Positions 1 to 8,101 are shown, counted from the first letter of the stretch. The stretch is DNA of 64,000 nt from Alphaproteobacteria bacterium (GCA_021774575.1 JAJFIX010000026.1:1-64000), one strand, 5' to 3'. Numbers and translations are program-made. The notes: generated by a model from the letters alone, not told the origin.

Positions 1-95
1 TCCTTGATTGCCTTGGCTCCACCCGTCTGTCGGGTCTCCGATTTCTGCCTCATCTGCGTTCCCTTCGGTCACTACGATGAGCCAGAAATCCTCTC

Positions 96-632
96 TTATG
101 CAATACCGCTAATCTGTTCCATAGGCGCTGATGGCAAACACTCAATTAGATTTTCATAAATTTCGGGTTCGCCAATCGATTCCTTCGGAATGTCAGGCAG
201 AACAACCTCTTTCGGAGCTCCTTCTTGCAGCTGCTTATATAGCTTCTCCGCCGTCTCCGGCTCATAGACAGAAATCAACGCAAAGTAAGTCCGGATATAT
301 GAAACCCCTTGTGCTTTGTTTTTAGCAAATTTTATTACGCTTATCTGGTAGCCAATTTGGTCACTCGCACCCTGTGGCCATGCCCCGGATTTTGGTTGCG
401 TCGTAATCCCCTTGCGGAACAAGATCAAAAACGACCAAGCGTGCAAATGTATTCCGTCGTAGTCAAGAACGCCGTTACTAATTTTCGTTTTATGCTCGCC
501 CTTAAGTTTTTTCGGTTTGAATTCCTTGGCAAACCGATACACAGCCCTCCGGAATTCATCGATGACCGGCTTAGGTGCCAACAAATAGCATTTGGCAATA
601 TCCTCAATGTACGTAACATGCTCCGGGGTCAT
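96..632 (-). CDS. Hypothetical protein of the accessory island
   Basis: I do not recognise this 178-residue protein. It has no signal peptide or obvious membrane segment and is rich in Lys and Glu. The N-terminal half (about residues 1-75) is basic. It ends in an acidic, proline-containing tail. Its ATG start lies about 60 bases beyond the end of the DGPA-repeat frame, which is on the same strand, so the two could be cotranscribed. It sits in the variable region left of the retron, so an accessory or defence-related role is possible, but the sequence does not show one. Confidence 0.55.
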   Translation of the reverse strand: MTPEHVTYIEDIAKCYLLAPKPVIDEFRRAVYRFAKEFKPKKLKGEHKTKISNGVLDYDGIHLHAWSFLILFRKGITTQPKSGAWPQGASDQIGYQISVIKFAKNKAQGVSYIRTYFALISVYEPETAEKLYKQLQEGAPKEVVLPDIPKESIGEPEIYENLIECLPSAPMEQISGIA

Positions 633-690
633 GCACCTGCTCCAGCTAGTAGTTAGAGCTATGCTAGACCGACTTCAAAGCTAAGCAAGA

Positions 691-1110
691 CTATCCAGGA
701 TTATTCACGGGATTGTGAGCGGCGGGGTCAACCTTGACACCTTTTTCGAAATACTCGACTTTCACTGTCGCTCCGGTAATTTGATCACGCTCGAGTACTG
801 CTGGACCATCCGATACGGGCCTATGGATTTTGTTGAATTGGGCCCACCTCTCCGAAGTCATGATGCCTGTATCTTCATCTCGACTGATTTCGACCGGTCC
901 ATCCAGTCTGTGCGCGCCGTGCTGCGGGTGCGTCCAACTCTCGTGATTTGCGATGCCTGTTGTATGGTTTCGAAGGATGAAGCTCGGTCCATCGGTGCGG
1001 GGCGGGACCCATTCCTCGAAGCATACAATGCCGGTCTCGGCGTCAACTTCTCGGACCGCCGGGCCGTCGGTCCGACACTTCTGGCCATCAATCCAGTATT
1101 CTTCTGACGA
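691..1110 (-). pseudogene. DGPA-repeat protein fragment without its own start
   Basis: This frame is open for 139 codons on the minus strand and ends at a TAG at 691-693. It encodes four copies of a repeat of about 30 residues with the pattern R-x-DGPA, then RD-x2-TG, then an E-x-W/Y step. Visible cores are TDGPAV, TDGPSF, LDGPVE and SDGPAV, each followed by a TG. No good start codon exists: a TAG lies immediately upstream at 1111-1113 and the first ATG is internal. It overlaps the end of the TIR-like frame by 23 bases in another frame. The simplest reading is the C-terminal part of a broken gene. Its function is not known to me. Confidence 0.6.
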
Positions 1111-1333
1111 CTACATGACACCGGCTAATTTTTTGGTTGATGGCTTCTCTTAGCGCTTTCGCCGTCGACGCGTTATGAATTGGGTCGTTACGCGGGACGG
1201 AATAGTCTCGGAAATCCAGTGATGCCTGCCCCACGGACCAACTTTCATTGAAAACCCAACTAGCAAGTGTTTCGTAGTGACCAGAATAAGTCCATGAGTG
1301 GCTAATGAAGACATGGATCTGATGTGTGCTCAT
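1088..1333 (-). pseudogene. TIR-like (Thoeris ThsB / DUF1863-type) N-terminal fragment
   Basis: The 81 residues start with an ATG and read HVFISHSW at about residues 7-14. Next come a DFRDYSVP segment, then DPIHNA, and a CHVVV strand at about 70-75. This is the order in ThsB-type TIR domains (DUF1863), which in Thoeris defence make a cyclic ADP-ribose signal from NAD after phage infection. The frame leaves the family pattern right after CHVVV and stops 5 codons later. Intact family members are about twice as long, so this is a truncation. The DGPA-repeat frame begins at the same point in another frame. No ThsA-like partner is visible in the window. Confidence 0.65.
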
Positions 1334-1645
1334 TGCGGCTTACCCTCTAGGTCAACAGATTACCAAAGAACAATTTCCTGGAAATTGGTTAGCAGCGGAG
1401 TTTCAGAATTGGAACGCCCACGCGGAGCAATTTTAACATGATTAAGATAACGCTACTTGTCATTATTTTTTGAATTTTGTAACTGTCGGCGGTTCCGCCT
1501 CGGAGCACTTAGTCGTGAAAATGCTCCCGAGGCGCGTCGGTGTGGGCTGGAAATTTGGACCCTCCATCAATTAAGGGTGGCACAAGCGTAAAATAAATCG
1601 TTCAAAGTCCTTGACGGCTGCTATGGAGATATTCGATCCTGTCCA
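1334..1645. other. Intergenic stretch upstream of the retron RNA, with one palindrome
   Basis: No coding frame is supported here. The stretch is AT-rich. It contains an inverted repeat with arms at 1496-1507 and 1522-1534 (CGCCTCGG-AGCA against its complement with one bulged base) around a 14-base loop. No T-tract follows on either strand, so it is not a standard terminator. The retron promoter should lie in this stretch, but I cannot point to a convincing -35/-10 pair. Confidence 0.4.
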
Positions 1646-1801
1646 AACCTTTACGCGATTGGACTATCCAATGTCGGGCGCTTCGCCAGACTGATACTAT
1701 TGACGACTTTTATCGGCGCGAGTGAGGCCTTTTTATCACCTCCACTAGCTCGCTCCGGTAATAAAAAGGCCTCACTCGCGCCTTGCTCTTAGGTAAAGGT
1801 T
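1646..1801 (+). ncRNA. Retron msr-msd RNA
   Basis: The segment has every expected part of a retron template RNA. The a1 arm at 1646-1654 (AACCTTTAC) is perfectly complementary to the a2 arm at 1793-1801 (GTAAAGGTT). After a1 comes a G-rich step (candidate branch guanosine G1655 or G1657). Two short stem-loops follow: ATTGGA-CTA-TCCAAT, then GTC-g-GGCG-CTT-CGCC-a-GAC. The msd part holds a long hairpin with 26-base arms at 1715-1740 and 1757-1782, one mismatch and a 16-base loop. The a2 arm ends 7 bases before the effector start. By family knowledge the RT reverse-transcribes the msd to branched or processed msDNA. The order RNA, effector, RT matches retron Eco1 (Ec86). Confidence 0.85.
1715..1782 (+). 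repeat. msd hairpin: 26-bp inverted repeat
   Basis: Left arm 1715-1740 and right arm 1757-1782 are complementary over 26 positions, with a single C/T difference, around a 16-base loop at 1741-1756. This is far longer than a terminator stem. Its place between the msr stem-loops and the a2 arm identifies it as the stem of the reverse-transcribed msDNA. Confidence 0.85.
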
Positions 1802-1808
1802 ACTCGAT

Positions 1809-2771
1809 ATGACGAACCCACACATTGACGCTTTCTTGCAGAGCGTCAATGTGTCGGGCTTGCGAATTGTCGCCCCGACTGATCGAATTTTTTTCTGTGG
1901 CGGTCCATACGAAGCTAATTCTAATACACCGTGTTTTTCAGCTCGAGATTTTATTCTTCGTCGTACCTTGGTTAATGAGGCTAGTCTCTTCAAAAGGTTT
2001 CACTATGAAGAGCAAATGCGGGAGTGGTTGAATGGTGGCCATTTTGCGGATTTGCATAATCTTGAAAAGCACATTGCAGAAATCTCGTCAGTCGTTTTTC
2101 TGATCGCTGAGAGCCCAGGCTCCTACGCTGAACTAGGTTCATTCGCTAGCTCCAAGACAATTGTAGACAAGATGTTTGTCGTTACTAATACCGCGATTGA
2201 CGATGAAAAATCATACATTTCTCTCGGGCCGCTATCGTTTTTACGGAATGTTGATCCTGAGAAAGTACGCACCTACCCATGGGGAAGTGCATTCAAATCT
2301 GGCAATTCACCGACTGTTGATACAGATGACTTGGATGGGATCGCCGACGATATTATCGCCAAACTCCTTGAATTCGAAAAACAGAACGCCTCAGAGCAGA
2401 AGCTAGAGCCGGAATTTGATGGTCATATTAGCCTGTTGATAATTGATCTCATTCGACTTTATGGCGCTTGTATGACTCGCGAAATTACGACGGGGTTGTC
2501 GACCCTAATCGATGTGGGCGGCCAAAGCACCGTTAGGAAGCACCTCTTCCTCTTGGAAAAACTCGGATTAATAAGGCAACACAAGCACGGCGGAACCTAC
2601 TATGTAGCTACATCGCCAATTGATCACATCACATATGATTTCATCGAGGGCACCAGCCGGGATATAGCTGACCGTGTTAGGCTGACAATGGATGTGCGCA
2701 GTTGGTTCAAAGACAATGACAAGCACCGTTTCAATGTAATCCGGAGACACGGGGTGGGCAGCAATGAGTAA
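1809..2771 (+). CDS. Retron type II-A effector: nucleoside deoxyribosyltransferase-like with winged helix
   Basis: The 320-residue protein has an N-terminal NDT/TIR-like Rossmann domain (about 1-190). It carries the family signature ESPGS at 101-105 followed by YAELG; E108 is the expected catalytic glutamate. The C-terminal part (about 205-300) looks like a winged helix-turn-helix. This architecture and length match the retron-Eco1 and Sen2 effectors. For Eco1 the effector is reported to degrade NAD when the RT-msDNA complex no longer restrains it during phage infection. The gene lies between the msr-msd RNA and the RT, and its end overlaps the RT start by 8 bases. The function here is inferred from family and context. 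Confidence 0.85.
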   Translation: MTNPHIDAFLQSVNVSGLRIVAPTDRIFFCGGPYEANSNTPCFSARDFILRRTLVNEASLFKRFHYEEQMREWLNGGHFADLHNLEKHIAEISSVVFLIAESPGSYAELGSFASSKTIVDKMFVVTNTAIDDEKSYISLGPLSFLRNVDPEKVRTYPWGSAFKSGNSPTVDTDDLDGIADDIIAKLLEFEKQNASEQKLEPEFDGHISLLIIDLIRLYGACMTREITTGLSTLIDVGGQSTVRKHLFLLEKLGLIRQHKHGGTYYVATSPIDHITYDFIEGTSRDIADRVRLTMDVRSWFKDNDKHRFNVIRRHGVGSNE

Positions 2772-3714
2772 GCTCATTCTAGAAATTTCCGAAAATTTTG
2801 GTCTTTCAATGCGCGATGTCTCCCAAATTATTCGGTCTGCACCTCATCGATACAAAGTTTTCAAAATAAAAAAGCGTAGCTCTGAGGAGCGACGCACTAT
2901 CGCTCAGCCGGCGCGTGAGGTGAAGGAACTTCAACGATGGTTAGTTCGCACAGTTCTGCAGTCGCTACCAATTCATGATGCAGCGACCGCATATATTGCC
3001 GGCAGAGGCATTCATCTGAATGCACAAAGACACGTAAACAGCCGTTTCCTTCTTAAAATGGACTTCGAAAGTTATTTCCCTTCAATCAAATTGGCAGATG
3101 TTCAGGCACATTTAACGAAATATCTTGGTGAGCGATATGAAGAGGACGATATCCTTGCAATTTGCAATCTCATTTTGTGGAAGCCCAAGACTTCCAGTGA
3201 GCTGGAGTTGTGCATTGGCGGTCCCAGTTCCCCATTGATCTCGAACTCAATTGCTTTGGAATTTGACGAACTTGTTGCCGCTCATTGCGAAGATAAAGGA
3301 GTTGCATACACTCGCTATGCAGATGACCTGGCATTCTCGACAAGTGAGCGCAATATTCTGAGGGGGATTGAAAAATTTATCGAGGACGCCTGTGGGACCG
3401 TTAAATACCCATCGCTTCGGGTTAATAAAGACAAGACCGTTCATGTTTCGAAAAAACATAGACGCTTAGTCACGGGCGTAACCCTTTCGGCGCAGGGAGA
3501 GTGTTCATTGGGGCGGGAAAGAAAACGCTCAATCAGAGCTGGACTTCATCGTGCTCTGAAGAATGAACTCTCCGATGATGATATGTCGCAACTCCGTGGG
3601 TATCTAGCCTTTGCAAATGACATTGAACCGGGTTTTCTTGATTCGATGAAACGAAAATATGGAGATGATTTGATACGCCGTGTGCTCCGATGGCAGCCGG
3701 AATTACCAAACTGA
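2764..3714 (+). CDS. Retron reverse transcriptase
   Basis: The 316-residue RT has the catalytic YADD box at 185-188, the RT2-type KMDFESYFPS at 98-107 and GGPSSP at 152-157. It also has both motifs that separate retron RTs from group II intron RTs: NAxxH (NAQRH, 86-90) and VTG (236-238). There is no maturase or endonuclease domain, as expected for a retron. The enzyme should prime on the 2'-OH of a guanosine in the msr RNA and copy the msd. The ATG overlaps the effector stop region by 8 bases, so the two are translationally coupled. No catalytic residue looks missing, so the system is probably functional. Confidence 0.92.
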   Translation: MSKLILEISENFGLSMRDVSQIIRSAPHRYKVFKIKKRSSEERRTIAQPAREVKELQRWLVRTVLQSLPIHDAATAYIAGRGIHLNAQRHVNSRFLLKMDFESYFPSIKLADVQAHLTKYLGERYEEDDILAICNLILWKPKTSSELELCIGGPSSPLISNSIALEFDELVAAHCEDKGVAYTRYADDLAFSTSERNILRGIEKFIEDACGTVKYPSLRVNKDKTVHVSKKHRRLVTGVTLSAQGECSLGRERKRSIRAGLHRALKNELSDDDMSQLRGYLAFANDIEPGFLDSMKRKYGDDLIRRVLRWQPELPN

Positions 3715-3771
3715 GGTGCCTTAGATTAGTAGACGCTTTGCCAGGTACTGCTGGAACCAAAGGGTATTAGT

Positions 3772-3927
3772 ATGTCAGGTCAAATTCGGTTCACAGACGA
3801 GTTCAAGAAGGACGCGGTGGCGCAAATTGTTGATCGTGGCTATTCGGTCAATGATATTGGTCAACATGATAGAGGTTCCTGCGCCGAATCAATTTGGCAA
3901 ACAGTTTTTCAAAGCAATTTCCAGTAG
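3772..3927 (+). pseudogene. IS3-family OrfA (transposase) N-terminal remnant
   Basis: An ATG at 3772 opens 51 codons that start MSGQIRFTDEFKKDAVAQIV and run through RGYSVNDIG. This is the start of the helix-turn-helix of IS3-family OrfA proteins, normally about 90-100 residues. The similarity is lost after about 32 residues. No OrfB or DDE domain and no inverted terminal repeats are visible. It is a decayed insertion-sequence end at the right side of the retron. Confidence 0.65.
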
Positions 3928-4032
3928 AAACAATTACCCTTCAGCTCCCCCGCTCGCTCCCCTACCTCTATTCGAAGCCGGGGGAAAATCCAGAGAATTC
4001 CATACAATTAGTTGATTTTAAATGGTGAATTC

Positions 4033-4101
4033 TGGTGCAGTCGGGTGGAATTGAACCACCGGTCCCACCCTTACCAAGGGCGTGCTCTAGCTCTGAGCTA
4101 T
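4033..4101 (-). pseudogene. Broken tRNA-Thr(GGT)-like sequence
   Basis: Read on the minus strand this has a tRNA-like D-arm start, an anticodon stem-loop CCCTT-GGT-AAGGG, a good T-arm (GGTGG/CCACC with TTCAATT) and an acceptor 3' strand ending in encoded CCA (4033-4035). The 5' acceptor strand does not pair with the 3' strand, and the D-loop is short. Its 5' end runs straight into the 3' CCA of the tRNA-Arg. I judge it non-functional, the 3' portion of a tRNA-Thr that lost its 5' end. Confidence 0.6.
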
Positions 4102-4103
4102 GT

Positions 4104-4180
4104 TGGTGCGCCCGGCAGGAATTGAACCTGCGGCCCCCGGTTTAGGAAACCGGTGCTCTATCCAGCTGAGCTACGGGCGC
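4104..4180 (-). tRNA. tRNA-Arg(CCT)
   Basis: A full cloverleaf is visible on the minus strand. The acceptor strands GCGCCCG and CGGGCGC pair, and the D-arm GCTC/GAGC is intact. The anticodon arm CCGGT-TTCCTAA-ACCGG carries anticodon CCT, and the T-arm is intact. Discriminator A and an encoded CCA occupy 4104-4107. It sits between the truncated tRNA-Thr and the 5' half of another tRNA-Arg(CCT). Confidence 0.93.
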
Positions 4181-4411
4181 ACAATACGAGCCTATACCAG
4201 AAATTACCTGGGTCACGAAGAAACCTGTGACTGCCGGTGCTTGGGCTGGGGGCGTCCGAGTTTGGCCCGATCGTGTTGCAATAACACAATCGGCTTCTAA
4301 GCAGACTTAAATCCAGTCGTTATCGGTTGACTTTGCACGGTTCGGAAAACGGTTTTTAACCTTGCAGTGGACTGTTAACCAGTTGTTTGAAAACTAAAAA
4401 TTTAATCTAAA

Positions 4412-4458
4412 GCAACAGATTAGGAATCTGGTGCTCTATCCGACTGAGCTACGGGCGC
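4412..4458 (-). pseudogene. 5' half of a second tRNA-Arg(CCT)
   Basis: The minus strand reads GCGCCCGTAGCTC, then a D-arm and a complete anticodon arm CAGAT-TCCTAA-ATCTG with anticodon CCT, and then turns into unrelated AT-rich DNA at the variable loop. The T-arm and acceptor 3' strand are missing. The anticodon stem differs from the intact copy at 4104-4180 but is still base-paired. It is therefore a remnant of a once functional, separate tRNA-Arg gene and not a recent duplicate. Confidence 0.75.
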
Positions 4459-4535
4459 GCACTATTCTGGATAGCAGATTGAGCGTGCGGTAGGCAATCG
4501 GGCGCTGGGGACATCGGACGTCAGTCGATAGAAAT

Positions 4536-5333
4536 TTAATCGAAGGCAAAACTATCCATTGCCAGCACGCCGTAGTCATAGCTCGCGTGGATCAACCGAC
4601 CTGGGCGGTCGGGGGTGCCGGCGCCAAGGGCCAGAAAAAAGGGCATTAAATGTTCCTCTTCGGGGTGGTTGCGTTCGGCGTGGGGGGCGCGGTTTCGATA
4701 GTCGAGCAGATCCGAAATCCGATTTTCTGTAACTGCGGTGGCAATCCAATCGCGGAATTCGACCACCCAATTGGGGGTATCTGCACCTGGATCGAAACCT
4801 GCGGCGCGCAATTCGCCTAGGTTATGATTGATATTGCCGCTTGTCATGATCAGTACGCCTTGGGCTTTTAAGGGGGCCAAGGCCCGGCCCATTTCGTAAA
4901 ATTGCTGTGGCGTGCCGCCGGTCTGCAGGCTGAGCTGACAGGTGGGGATATCGGCCTCGGGGAAAGCCAGGGCCAATGGCACCCAGACGCCGTGATCCAG
5001 GCCGCGCTCGACCGTGGCAATAGGTCCAAGACCGGCATCCGCTAAGAGTGACTTTGCTTGTTCGGCAATATTGGTTGCGCCGGGCGCCGGATACACGATT
5101 TCGTAGAGGGCGTCTGGAAATCCATAAAAATCGTGAATTGTACCAGGATTAGCAGAGACGTCGATGGTTGGGTCGTCCGTCTCCCAATGGGCCGAAATCC
5201 CCAGCACGGCTTTGGGGCGCGGGATGATCTCGGCGAGATCGCGCATAAAGTTGCGGGCCGGAACATCACGCAAAATCAGGTCCGGTGATCCGTGTGAAAT
5301 AAAAAGCGCCGATGGTGTGGTCGATCCGGTCAA
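4536..5333 (-). CDS. DODA/LigB-type extradiol ring-cleavage dioxygenase
   Basis: The protein belongs to the class III extradiol dioxygenase family (DODA, YgiD-like), which uses a single non-haem metal to open dihydroxylated aromatic rings; YgiD of E. coli acts on DOPA. Conserved blocks visible in order are FISHGSP (metal His), SAHWE (metal His), DHGVWVPL (His near the active site) and a GNINHNL stretch, with HASYDYG near the end. I chose the TTG at 5333, just past the stop of the upstream gene. It gives 265 residues, the family's normal size, whereas the ATG at 5408 would overlap the neighbour by 68 bases. The physiological substrate is unknown. Confidence 0.8.
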   Translation of the reverse strand: MTGSTTPSALFISHGSPDLILRDVPARNFMRDLAEIIPRPKAVLGISAHWETDDPTIDVSANPGTIHDFYGFPDALYEIVYPAPGATNIAEQAKSLLADAGLGPIATVERGLDHGVWVPLALAFPEADIPTCQLSLQTGGTPQQFYEMGRALAPLKAQGVLIMTSGNINHNLGELRAAGFDPGADTPNWVVEFRDWIATAVTENRISDLLDYRNRAPHAERNHPEEEHLMPFFLALGAGTPDRPGRLIHASYDYGVLAMDSFAFD

Positions 5334-5340
5334 AGGGGGC

Positions 5341-8013
5341 TCATTCTGTTGGTTGCGCGGTCTTGCCTGCCGGTAACACGTAGCGCTGGTAAAGCCAACC
5401 CAAGCCAAGCAGAGCGAAGCCTAGCCCCAAAAATGACGCGACACGCATGAGGCCGTCAAGCTCGGTCATGTCGATCAAGAAAACCTTCAACACGGTCGCC
5501 AGCATGAACACCAGCGACCCATAGCGCGGGCCCGAGCGATTTTGCCACAATCCGATACCCAGCAACACCAGTGCGGAAATCAACATGACGGCAGAGTATG
5601 TATAAAGCTCTGCACCGGGCAGGCCGGGGCCCGACAGGATGGGGCCTTGGTGGAATCGGCGAACTTCGAGCATTAGATAAACGAACAGAAATACCAGCCC
5701 ACCAATATCAAAGACCTGGCCCCGCCTTTTACGGCCTTGAGTTCGCCAAACATGGGCAAAGAAAAAGGCAAATCCCGCAGGCACGCCATAGGCAAGAAAC
5801 AGCAAATTAAACAGTGGCACGTTGCCAACGGCCACATTTGTCCATAGTGGGTTATCGAATAGCAGCGGCCCCCCGATTGCCTGTCCGGCGGCCAGGCCGA
5901 TCAATATGCGCCAGGCCCAGCTTGGAACCGGTAGCCGGTCGCGATTAATCGCCCATAATAGGGCTGCCATAAAAGCCCAGGCCGCTTGTTGTAGGCTCTG
6001 TTCGGCAAACCCATAACTTGGCTCGTCGATCCGGCCGACCATGGCGATCCTGATCAATAGGCTCACCATAATGACGCCGAAGGCGATACCGCCGGCCTCA
6101 AAGATCGATCGGATCCATTGATCGGCGCCGACCGGACCGATTCTTATTTTCGACCAGGTTCCGATATCGGAAAATAGGCGCCGGGCGAGCAAAAAGGCGA
6201 TGGCGGGCAGCCCGTACCCATAAATAACCCAGGGCATGCCGAGATCGCCGGCAAGCTGATAATCAAGGATATAGATATTGGGGATCAGCCGGATTAACAC
6301 GATCAAGCCAACGCCGGCGGCGATCGGAGCCAGCGCCTTTATCTGGCGCCGTTCGGCGATCCAGGCAAGTACGGGCAACTGAGCCGAAAGGGCAACGGTG
6401 AGCCAGGCCTGGTTGAGGGTCATTGTTAGGGCGAGGCTGATCGCGGTGATTGAGGCTGCCGCAAAGACACCGATGACGAAATCGGCTTGATGGTTGGGCC
6501 GGTTGCGGTCGAGGATATGGGTCGCAATAATGCCGATCAGGGCAAGTAGTACCGAGACCGGTGTCCACATAAAAGCGGTCTCGAAGGCGGTCAATCGCCA
6601 ATAGGCGAGGATCAGAAAAAACACCGGACCCCCGGCCGACAAAATGGCCCAAATGCCGGGATGGCGGCTCCGTCGTAGGGCCCAAAAGCCCGCCAGCCCG
6701 AAAAAGGCGCCAAAGGATAGCGCCCATCCCAAAAATGGCGCAAGGGCCGCCGGGATCGTTTCCCCGGGAATCCATATCGCCTGCATGGGTTGTTCCCACG
6801 CGCCAAGAGTGCCCGCCGCGCCAAATAGCCCAAGGAGAGCCAAACCGTCAAATTTTTCATTTTCGAATTTGCTATAGGCGACAAACCAGATGACCAGCGC
6901 AGCCAACAGGCACATGGGGCCAAGCGTCCAGTCGCCCAGCGTAACCAATCGAACCATAAGAATTGTCGAGGCCAGGGCCGCTGTCCAGGAAATGACGCTC
7001 GCCATGTTGGCGAGCGTTAGCCATTTTGCCGCCTGCCCATTATTGTCGGTGGTCGCGGGGCTTCGCACGGTCTGGAATAAGACGGTGGTGGCAATCAGGA
7101 ACAAGCCCAGCGGCACCGTGCCCTGATCTAGCGCGACAGAGGCTGGCTCGATTATGCGTTCGGCAGATAGCCAAAGAAACGCCCATCCGAGAGAACCGGC
7201 AAGGGCCGACCAGGAGAGCCACCAAGCAGCAACATAGCGCACAAGAAAGACGCTGGCAGCCGTCAACGCAAAGAGGTAGGGGAACAAGGCCCAAGGCTCA
7301 TTCGTCGCGACGGTCGCAACCAGCACCGGCGTGGCAAAGCCACCAACCAGCCCGAGCGCTGCGACAAACGGGCCTTGCAACAGGGCAAGAGCGACCGCGC
7401 CAAAGGCAATGGCGGCAAGCAGAGCAAAGGCGACGGGCATGCTGATCAGGTCATAAAGCGCGTAACCGGCATAGGCCGAGGCGAAAAAAGCAACGACGCT
7501 TGCCGCTGCCAAAGCTTGGGGGACATAGTTTGCTGCTGGCCCAAACCGATTTGCAGTTGCCTCATTGCGTCGAACCCACTCGCCCAAAACGAGCAAAATA
7601 CTCGCCAGTCCGAAACCCGCGCCGATCCGCAATTCGGGTCTAAAAGAGAATGTTTCGACCGCATAAATAACCAAAAATACGGCGCCCAACGCCAGCGCCA
7701 ACCCGCCGGTCCAGACCATCCATTTGGAAGTCAGGTCTCGTTCGAAATTAAATGTTTTTCGTGGTTTAGCTTGCCGTGGCACGGCCCGTCGGACAGGCCG
7801 CTGTATTTTACTGGGTGGACTTTGCGCGACCATCGGCGCGCGAATTTCAGTGGCGGTATCTGGGGCCCGCACCCCATGAACCGTCTGTTCAAGAGCCGCA
7901 ATTTTACGTTTCAACTTGGCAATTTGGACGATTGCCGCGATGCCTAATCCTGCGCCGATCAACACGTAACCGACAATCGATAGGGCCAAAATTACCCAAC
8001 CGGTTTCGAACAT
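5341..8013 (-). CDS. DUF2339 polytopic membrane protein
   Basis: The 890-residue protein starts with one membrane helix and a short coiled segment (about 30-45). A basic proline-rich linker of about 50 residues follows, and then a dense series of more than 20 hydrophobic helices to the C-terminus. This layout matches DUF2339 inner-membrane proteins, whose function is unknown; a cell-envelope role is often assumed. The start is supported by a strong ribosome binding site (GGAGG) 9-10 bases upstream. The dioxygenase gene follows on the same strand and probably shares the transcript. Confidence 0.85.
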   Translation of the reverse strand: MFETGWVILALSIVGYVLIGAGLGIAAIVQIAKLKRKIAALEQTVHGVRAPDTATEIRAPMVAQSPPSKIQRPVRRAVPRQAKPRKTFNFERDLTSKWMVWTGGLALALGAVFLVIYAVETFSFRPELRIGAGFGLASILLVLGEWVRRNEATANRFGPAANYVPQALAAASVVAFFASAYAGYALYDLISMPVAFALLAAIAFGAVALALLQGPFVAALGLVGGFATPVLVATVATNEPWALFPYLFALTAASVFLVRYVAAWWLSWSALAGSLGWAFLWLSAERIIEPASVALDQGTVPLGLFLIATTVLFQTVRSPATTDNNGQAAKWLTLANMASVISWTAALASTILMVRLVTLGDWTLGPMCLLAALVIWFVAYSKFENEKFDGLALLGLFGAAGTLGAWEQPMQAIWIPGETIPAALAPFLGWALSFGAFFGLAGFWALRRSRHPGIWAILSAGGPVFFLILAYWRLTAFETAFMWTPVSVLLALIGIIATHILDRNRPNHQADFVIGVFAAASITAISLALTMTLNQAWLTVALSAQLPVLAWIAERRQIKALAPIAAGVGLIVLIRLIPNIYILDYQLAGDLGMPWVIYGYGLPAIAFLLARRLFSDIGTWSKIRIGPVGADQWIRSIFEAGGIAFGVIMVSLLIRIAMVGRIDEPSYGFAEQSLQQAAWAFMAALLWAINRDRLPVPSWAWRILIGLAAGQAIGGPLLFDNPLWTNVAVGNVPLFNLLFLAYGVPAGFAFFFAHVWRTQGRKRRGQVFDIGGLVFLFVYLMLEVRRFHQGPILSGPGLPGAELYTYSAVMLISALVLLGIGLWQNRSGPRYGSLVFMLATVLKVFLIDMTELDGLMRVASFLGLGFALLGLGWLYQRYVLPAGKTAQPTE

Positions 8014-8101
8014 CGCCTAGCCCTCCTTTACGTTAGCTGTGGCAAGCATTTGCGGTCGGTGGCAAACTGTTCAGGATCCTAAAAATATATGAGATTTACC
8101 C

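Noticed and set aside
1-95. Possible partial gene at the left edge of the window
   Set aside because: A frame runs through the edge, but the translation resembles nothing I recognise and no start or stop supports a gene. The region may still be part of a gene outside the window.
715-1107. Plus-strand frame of 130 codons
   Set aside because: It is opposite the DGPA-repeat frame, which shows repeated DGPA and TG motifs. The plus-strand translation has no such pattern.
3145-3470. Frames inside the RT gene on the minus strand
   Set aside because: They overlap the conserved RT motifs entirely and lack their own start signals.
4262-4295. Imperfect hairpin around CGTGTTGCAATAACAC
   Set aside because: The stem is short and not followed by a T-tract on either strand, and it lies between tRNA pieces; I cannot assign a role.
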